A stretch of DNA of 10,311 bases, taken from NCBI GenBank assembly GCA_937883885.1, contig CAKZXL010000105.1, forward strand, positions 1 to 10,311, in the 5' to 3' direction. The stretch comes from an uncultured Aquincola sp. GTDB lineage: Bacteria > Pseudomonadota > Gammaproteobacteria > Burkholderiales > Burkholderiaceae. Below, piece by piece: positions 7,276 to 10,311 of this stretch; the first letter of the stretch is position 1; each line of letters opens with the position of its first letter. Under the pieces are notes generated by a model. That model worked only from the letters and a program-made list of their open reading frames with translations, was not told where the DNA came from and did not search any database. A program made the translations under genes and the position numbers.

Positions 7276-7577
7276 CAGTCCTCTTCGCCCGGCACGCCGA
7301 AGCGCGCCTGGAAGGCTTCGAGAAAGGCCTGTGACGCGCTGAGCGTCAGCGTCACCGTGTGCCAGCCGCCCTCGTCCTGCTGCTGCAGGTCGTGGTCCCA
7401 GTCGCCGCCTTCGTCCACCGGGCCGTGGCTGTGGGCAAACGCCTGCCAGGCCCAGTCCAGCACCTGCTCCACCTCGGCCTGCACGGCGGCCCGCTGGTCG
7501 GCCCGGGTGGAGGCCATGGCCTCCAGCGTGTGGATGCCGTCGGTGCTGTCGCTCAGGTCAAAGATCAGGTAGTTCAC
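7275..7577 (-). CDS. Small conserved-looking protein of unknown function
   Basis: A 100-residue acidic soluble protein starting VNYLIFDLSDSTDGIHTLEA. It has no signal peptide or membrane segment. Notable features are an alpha-helical middle (ADQRAAVQAEVEQVLDWAWQ), a Gly/Asp/His-rich stretch (HSHGPVDEGGDWDHDL) and a beta-like segment (GWHTVTLTLSASQAF). I do not recognise the family. The GTG at 7577 is preferred because the sequence reads as a compact domain from there, while the upstream extension to an ATG at 7733 is basic, low-complexity and crosses the Fur-box region. No clear ribosome-binding site precedes the GTG, so the start is uncertain. It is convergent with the CheW gene and divergent from the iron operon, and might share Fur control. 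Confidence 0.7.
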   Translation of the reverse strand: MNYLIFDLSDSTDGIHTLEAMASTRADQRAAVQAEVEQVLDWAWQAFAHSHGPVDEGGDWDHDLQQQDEGGWHTVTLTLSASQAFLEAFQARFGVPGEED

Positions 7578-7636
7578 GGTGTGTCGTGGGGTGGTGTAAG
7601 GCCATGGTAGCGAGGGAGCCACGGGCAGCTTATAGT

Positions 7637-7651
7637 TGCGAATCGTTCTCA
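7637..7651. promoter_or_regulatory. Fur-box-like operator
   Basis: TGCGAAT-C-GTTCTCA is a 7-1-7 inverted repeat close to the proteobacterial Fur site form TGAGAAT-N-ATTCTCA; the two arms match each other at 5 of 7 positions. It lies 39 bp upstream of the first gene of an iron-uptake operon, and TATAGT at 7631-7636 directly abuts it as a possible -10 element. No convincing -35 element is seen. Fur with Fe(II) would repress the operon when iron is plentiful. TATAAG on the opposite strand (7634-7629) leaves room for a divergent promoter for the small gene at 7577-7275. Confidence 0.65.
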
Positions 7652-7690
7652 CTCCGCTGCTGTGCCATCGCTTTCCAGCAGCCCCACCAG

Positions 7691-7990
7691 ATGGCACACG
7701 CACGCCCGCCCGGGCCGCTCCACATCGCTTCACGCCTGCTGGCCGCCCTGGGCGGCAGCTATGCCTTCACCTACGGCGCCTGCGCGCTGGGCATCGTGCT
7801 GCTGGTGCGCGGCGGCATGGGCTTTGAAGAAGCGGAGAAGCTCGTCTTCCTGCTCGCCTTTCTGCTGTTCCTGGGCCTGTTCTGCTGGGCCTTCGCGGCC
7901 CGGCGGCTGCTGGGCCTGTGGGCCGTGCTGCTGGGCGGCGCAGCATGCAGCATGGCGGCCGCCTGGTGGCTGGCCCAGCCCCTGGCCTGA
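7691..7990 (+). CDS. DUF3649-type inner-membrane protein of an iron-uptake operon
   Basis: A 99-residue membrane protein with three likely transmembrane segments at about residues 16-38, 49-69 and 73-94. Its pattern (HIASRLLAALGGSYAFTYGA, then a FLLAFLLFLGLFCWAFAARR segment) is that of DUF3649 proteins. By established genome context these are encoded beside PepSY membrane proteins and DUF3325 proteins in siderophore/iron-uptake loci; their molecular role is unknown. Both partners follow here, which strongly supports the call. The ATG at 7691 is the only start codon in frame after the Fur-box site. An ATG at 7586 would place the operator inside the coding region. No good ribosome-binding site is visible, unlike the next gene. 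Confidence 0.85.
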   Translation: MAHARPPGPLHIASRLLAALGGSYAFTYGACALGIVLLVRGGMGFEEAEKLVFLLAFLLFLGLFCWAFAARRLLGLWAVLLGGAACSMAAAWWLAQPLA

Positions 7991-8008
7991 TCTCACGGAG
8001 CCGCCGCC

Positions 8009-9706
8009 ATGTTCTCCACCTTCCGCCAATCGATGGCCTGGATGCACACCTGGTTCGGCCTGGTGCTGGGCTTCGTGCTGATGGCCGTGTTCTTCTTCGG
8101 CTCGCTGTCGGTGTACGACCGCGAGATCGACCGCTGGGCCATCCCGGCCACCCGCTTCGAGCCGCAGCCGATGCCGTCCTTCGACCGGCTGCTGGAGCCG
8201 GCCTTCCGCCGCCTGCAGCCCACGGCGCTGACGATGGAAGAAGCCCGCAGCCGCAGCACCGGCGCGCTGCCGGCCACGCTGCCGCTGCATGAATGGGGCG
8301 CCTACACCACGCATCGCGACCCGGTGCTCACGGTGTGGTCGGGCTTCGAGGTGCCGAACCCGAAGAACCCGCATGACGACCATGTGTACGTGGTGGGCAC
8401 CGTCGACCCGCGCACCGGCCAGGCCCTGCCTGACGACCGGCTGAAGCTGGGCAGCCAGTTCTTCTACCCGATGCACTACAGCCTGCACCTGCACTGGAAA
8501 GACCTGGGCATGTGGATCGTCGGCCTGGCGGCGCTGGTGATGCTGGCCGCGCTGGTCAGCGGCGTGGTGATGCACCGGCGCCTCTTGCGCGAGCTGTTCA
8601 CTTTCCGGCCGCGCAAGCACACGCAGCGCAGTGCGCTCGACCTGCACAACCTCACCGGCGTGGTGGCCCTGCCCTTTCACTTCATGTTCGCGCTGTCGGG
8701 GCTGATCATCTTCGCGGCGATGTACTTCCCGATCGGCAGCACGCTGCTGCAGCCGCTGCACGACGCCCATGCCAAGGCCGAGGCCGCCCGCACCGGCCTG
8801 CCCGACGAGGCCGCCGGCATTCCGGCTTCGCTGGCTTCGGTGGATGCGATGGTGGCCGAGGCTCAGCGCCGCTGGGCCGCCCGCGGCATGGCCGGCGAGG
8901 TGGGCATGCTCACCGTGCACCACGTGGGCGATGCCAACGCCACCGTCAGCGTGTACCGCGCCGGCACCGACCGTGTGACGCTGACCGGCGAAGGCATCCA
9001 CTTCAAGGGCCCCACCGGCGAGGTGATCCGCGAGGACGAACCGCCCTCGATGGTGGACGGCATCAACAACTTCATCACCGGCCTGCACCTGCAGCACTTC
9101 CGCCACTGGCTGCTGCGGGTGCTGTACTTCGCGGGCGGGCTGGCGGGTTGTGTGTGCATTGCCACCGGCTTCGTCTTCTTCGTGGAAAAGCGCAAGAAGC
9201 AGCATGCCGCCAAGGGCCAGGCCGGCAGCCGCGTGGTGGACGCACTGGCCGTGACCACCGTCACCGGCATGGTGGCGGCCACCGCTGGCGTGCTGGTGGC
9301 CAACCGCCTGCTGCCCGAGGCGCTGCCCGCCCGCGGCGACTGGGAAGAAGGCCTCTTCTGGGCCGCCTGGGTGCTGGCCTTCTGCCATGCCTGGTGGCGC
9401 ACGGCGCCGGTGCGCCAGGCCCGCATCGCCCCCGCCTGGGCCGAGCAATGCGTGGCTATCGCCGTGCTGGCCGTGGCCGCCGTGGTGCTCAATGCCGTGA
9501 CCACCGGCGACCACCTGATCAAGACGCTGGCCGAAGGCTACTGGCCGGTGGCCGGCGTGGACCTGGTGCTGCTGGCCACCGCCGCGGTGGCGGCCGGCGC
9601 CGCGCGCCACCTGCGCCGGCGCGCGCGGGCGGCGGCCCCGGCCGGTGCCGAGTCGGTGCCGGTGAGCACCGGCGCCACCCCGATGCCGGAGGCCGGCCAT
9701 GCCTGA
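8009..9706 (+). CDS. PepSY-associated membrane protein, putative iron/siderophore reductase
   Basis: A 565-residue inner-membrane protein of the PepSY-associated TM-helix (PiuB-like) family, thought to pass electrons across the membrane to reduce ferric siderophores. Likely membrane segments lie at about 15-37, 168-188, 218-240, 368-392, 412-430, 446-462, 480-498 and 514-532. Family-type histidines, candidate heme ligands, occur in or beside helices: H13 in WMHTWFGL, H156/H160/H162 in PMHYSLHLHW, H213 and H224 in DLHNLTGVVALPFHFMFALS, and H360/H363/H366 in GLHLQHFRHW. Two periplasmic PepSY-like regions fall at about 40-165 and 245-360. The C-terminal tail from about 535 is Ala/Pro-rich and probably disordered. 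ACGGAG 9 nt before the ATG is a good ribosome-binding site; the gene lies 18 bp after the DUF3649 gene and overlaps the next by 8 bp. The exact substrate is unknown. Confidence 0.92.
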   Translation: MFSTFRQSMAWMHTWFGLVLGFVLMAVFFFGSLSVYDREIDRWAIPATRFEPQPMPSFDRLLEPAFRRLQPTALTMEEARSRSTGALPATLPLHEWGAYTTHRDPVLTVWSGFEVPNPKNPHDDHVYVVGTVDPRTGQALPDDRLKLGSQFFYPMHYSLHLHWKDLGMWIVGLAALVMLAALVSGVVMHRRLLRELFTFRPRKHTQRSALDLHNLTGVVALPFHFMFALSGLIIFAAMYFPIGSTLLQPLHDAHAKAEAARTGLPDEAAGIPASLASVDAMVAEAQRRWAARGMAGEVGMLTVHHVGDANATVSVYRAGTDRVTLTGEGIHFKGPTGEVIREDEPPSMVDGINNFITGLHLQHFRHWLLRVLYFAGGLAGCVCIATGFVFFVEKRKKQHAAKGQAGSRVVDALAVTTVTGMVAATAGVLVANRLLPEALPARGDWEEGLFWAAWVLAFCHAWWRTAPVRQARIAPAWAEQCVAIAVLAVAAVVLNAVTTGDHLIKTLAEGYWPVAGVDLVLLATAAVAAGAARHLRRRARAAAPAGAESVPVSTGATPMPEAGHA

Positions 9707-10010
9707 GTCCGCACTGCTGGCCGGCGCGCTGCTGTGCAGCTTCATCGGCCTGGGCTGGCTGGCGCTGGCGATGGAGGTGCACTGGCAGCAGGTGCGCCCC
9801 ACCCAGGCCCCTGCGCCCGCCACCGCCCGCCTGCTGCGCACGCTGGGCGCACTGGCCCTGGCCGCCTCGCTGGCCCTGTGCCTGGCTGCCGACCACCCGT
9901 CGATGGCCGCGCTGGTGTGGGTCATGTCCCTGGCCGTCGCCGCGATCAGCCTGGCCCTGCTGCTGGCCTGGCGGCCGCGGTGGGTGGGGTGGCTGGTGGG
10001 GCCCAGGTAG
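9699..10010 (+). CDS. DUF3325-type inner-membrane protein of the iron-uptake operon
   Basis: A 103-residue membrane protein with three likely helices (about 5-27, 45-64 and 66-90) and a basic, Trp-rich C-terminus. The pattern LGWLALAMEVHWQQV, with His28 at the end of helix 1, fits DUF3325 proteins, which regularly follow PepSY membrane genes in iron/siderophore loci. The biochemical role is unknown; a subunit or accessory of the PepSY reductase is plausible. Its ATG lies inside the end of the PepSY gene (8-bp overlap ATGCCTGA), with a GGAG a few bases upstream, so translation is coupled. It is the last gene of the operon and no terminator hairpin is evident after it. Confidence 0.85.
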   Translation: MPESALLAGALLCSFIGLGWLALAMEVHWQQVRPTQAPAPATARLLRTLGALALAASLALCLAADHPSMAALVWVMSLAVAAISLALLLAWRPRWVGWLVGPR

Positions 10011-10017
10011 GCATCGA

Positions 10018-10229
10018 GCAGCAGCGCTTGCGGCAGAGGTCTTTCACCAATGCTGCCGCGACGTCAGAGCACCGGCTTGTCCCAGTCGGAGTTTGCTTCT
10101 GCACTGAGCATCTCCAAGCGCACGCTGCAAGAGTGGGAACAGGGGCGTCGCTCACCGTCGGGTGCGGCGCAGGCCCTGATCCGCATTGCGCGCAAGCATC
10201 CCGAGGTGGTGCGCGAGGCGCTGTCGTAG
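10018..10229 (+). pseudogene. Remnant of a HigA/NadS-like antitoxin gene
   Basis: Two reading frames together resemble one antitoxin of the XRE HTH family, which usually reads ...RVF-x5-DVKAIREKTGLSQSEFA...RTLQNWEQGRR.... One frame gives EVFHQCCRDVRA (10036-10071), with the family's five-residue spacing between VF and DV. The frame shifts, and the rest reads TGLSQSEFASALSISKRTL then QEWEQGRRSPSG to a stop at 10229. About 13 nt appear to be missing at 10060-10073. The N-terminal 25-30 residues are absent, and no toxin gene precedes it; the DUF3325 stop codon is just upstream. It is therefore best read as a decayed toxin-antitoxin locus. Confidence 0.6.
10050..10229 (+). CDS. 59-residue HTH protein, surviving ORF of the antitoxin remnant
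   Basis: An ATG at 10050 with GAGG 10 nt upstream (10036-10039) opens a 59-codon frame, MLPRRQSTGLSQSEFASALS and onward, that carries an almost complete XRE-type helix-turn-helix (about residues 10-45) ending in PEVVREALS. Intact antitoxins of this kind are about 95-105 residues. If translated, this mini-protein could bind DNA but would lack the part expected to neutralise a toxin. It could be a chance start within a pseudogene; the ribosome-binding site is the only evidence for expression. Confidence 0.5.
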   Translation: MLPRRQSTGLSQSEFASALSISKRTLQEWEQGRRSPSGAAQALIRIARKHPEVVREALS

Positions 10230-10265
10230 ACGTTGCGGCAGCACTTGGCGGCGAGTTGCCCGTCC

Positions 10266-10311
10266 TCAGGCGCCGGTGTCGGCCTGCAGGCCGGCGGCCT
10301 GCACGGCGGCC
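10266..10311 (-). CDS. 3' end of an unidentified gene (partial)
   Basis: On the minus strand a frame enters from the window edge and reads AAVQAAGLQADTGA before a TGA at 10268-10266. The Ala/Gly-rich composition fits coding DNA of this genome, but 14 residues do not identify a family. It would be convergent with the antitoxin remnant, with 36 bp between the two stop codons. The call is tentative. Confidence 0.35.
   Translation of the reverse strand, partial: AAVQAAGLQADTGA

Noticed and set aside
7586..7690. Earlier ATG for the DUF3649 gene
   Set aside because: It would place the Fur-like operator inside the coding sequence and add 35 residues not expected for this family.
7578..7733. N-terminal extension of the small minus-strand gene to an ATG at 7733
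   Set aside because: The added residues are basic and low-complexity and cross the regulatory region. The compact domain starts at the GTG at 7577.
7730..9925. Long minus-strand open frame (731 codons) opposite the iron operon
   Set aside because: It has a low-complexity His/Gln/Gly-rich translation and lies antisense to three well-supported membrane protein genes.
10281..10292. 12-bp palindrome GGCCTGCAGGCC
   Set aside because: It lies within the probable 3' end of a coding region and is unremarkable at this GC content; no supporting context.
1..10311. tRNA, rRNA, riboswitch, CRISPR array, complete insertion sequence or attachment site
   Set aside because: I saw no clover-leaf-like sequence, no regularly spaced short repeats, no transposase and no flanking repeats. 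The only periodic repeat is the PAS-coding one.

Overview
The window is very GC-rich, densely coded DNA from a proteobacterium, most likely a beta-proteobacterium of the order Burkholderiales (Leptothrix/Rubrivivax/Roseateles-like). This placement rests on base composition, gene families and promoter types, not on a database search. Coding is tight, with no gene-free stretch over about 300 bases and no tRNA, rRNA, CRISPR array or complete mobile element.

Left arm, bases 1-3167, all on the minus strand. Reading 5'->3' on that strand: a lipoprotein lytic transglycosylase with a C-terminal peptidoglycan-binding domain (3167-1854), a LuxR-type HTH regulator without a receiver domain (1719-946), a short-chain dehydrogenase/reductase (860-108), and the first ten codons of an unidentified gene (30-1). 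GC-rich inverted repeats lie in each gap. The one between the regulator and the reductase is a perfect 16-bp palindrome followed by a T-run.

Centre, bases 3244-7275, plus strand. A near-consensus sigma-28 (FliA) promoter precedes a two-gene chemosensory operon. Gene 1 encodes a soluble chemoreceptor with five tandem PAS domains at an exact 122-residue spacing, followed by a short MCP signalling hairpin. Gene 2 overlaps it by ATGA and encodes a protein made of three CheW-like domains. A hairpin terminator closes the operon. The promoter suggests the pair is expressed with the flagellar regulon and feeds a CheA encoded elsewhere. This is the most interesting part of the window.

Right arm, bases 7275-10010. 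A small uncharacterised minus-strand gene (7577-7275) is divergent from a three-gene iron-uptake operon: DUF3649 membrane protein, PepSY-type multi-heme membrane reductase, DUF3325 membrane protein. A Fur-box-like site lies between the two transcription units. The last two iron genes overlap by 8 bp.

Right edge, bases 10011-10311. The remains of a HigA/NadS-like antitoxin gene have lost the N-terminus and carry an apparent 13-nt frameshifting deletion. A 59-codon ORF with a ribosome-binding site still encodes the HTH part. The window ends in the last 14 codons of an unidentified minus-strand gene.
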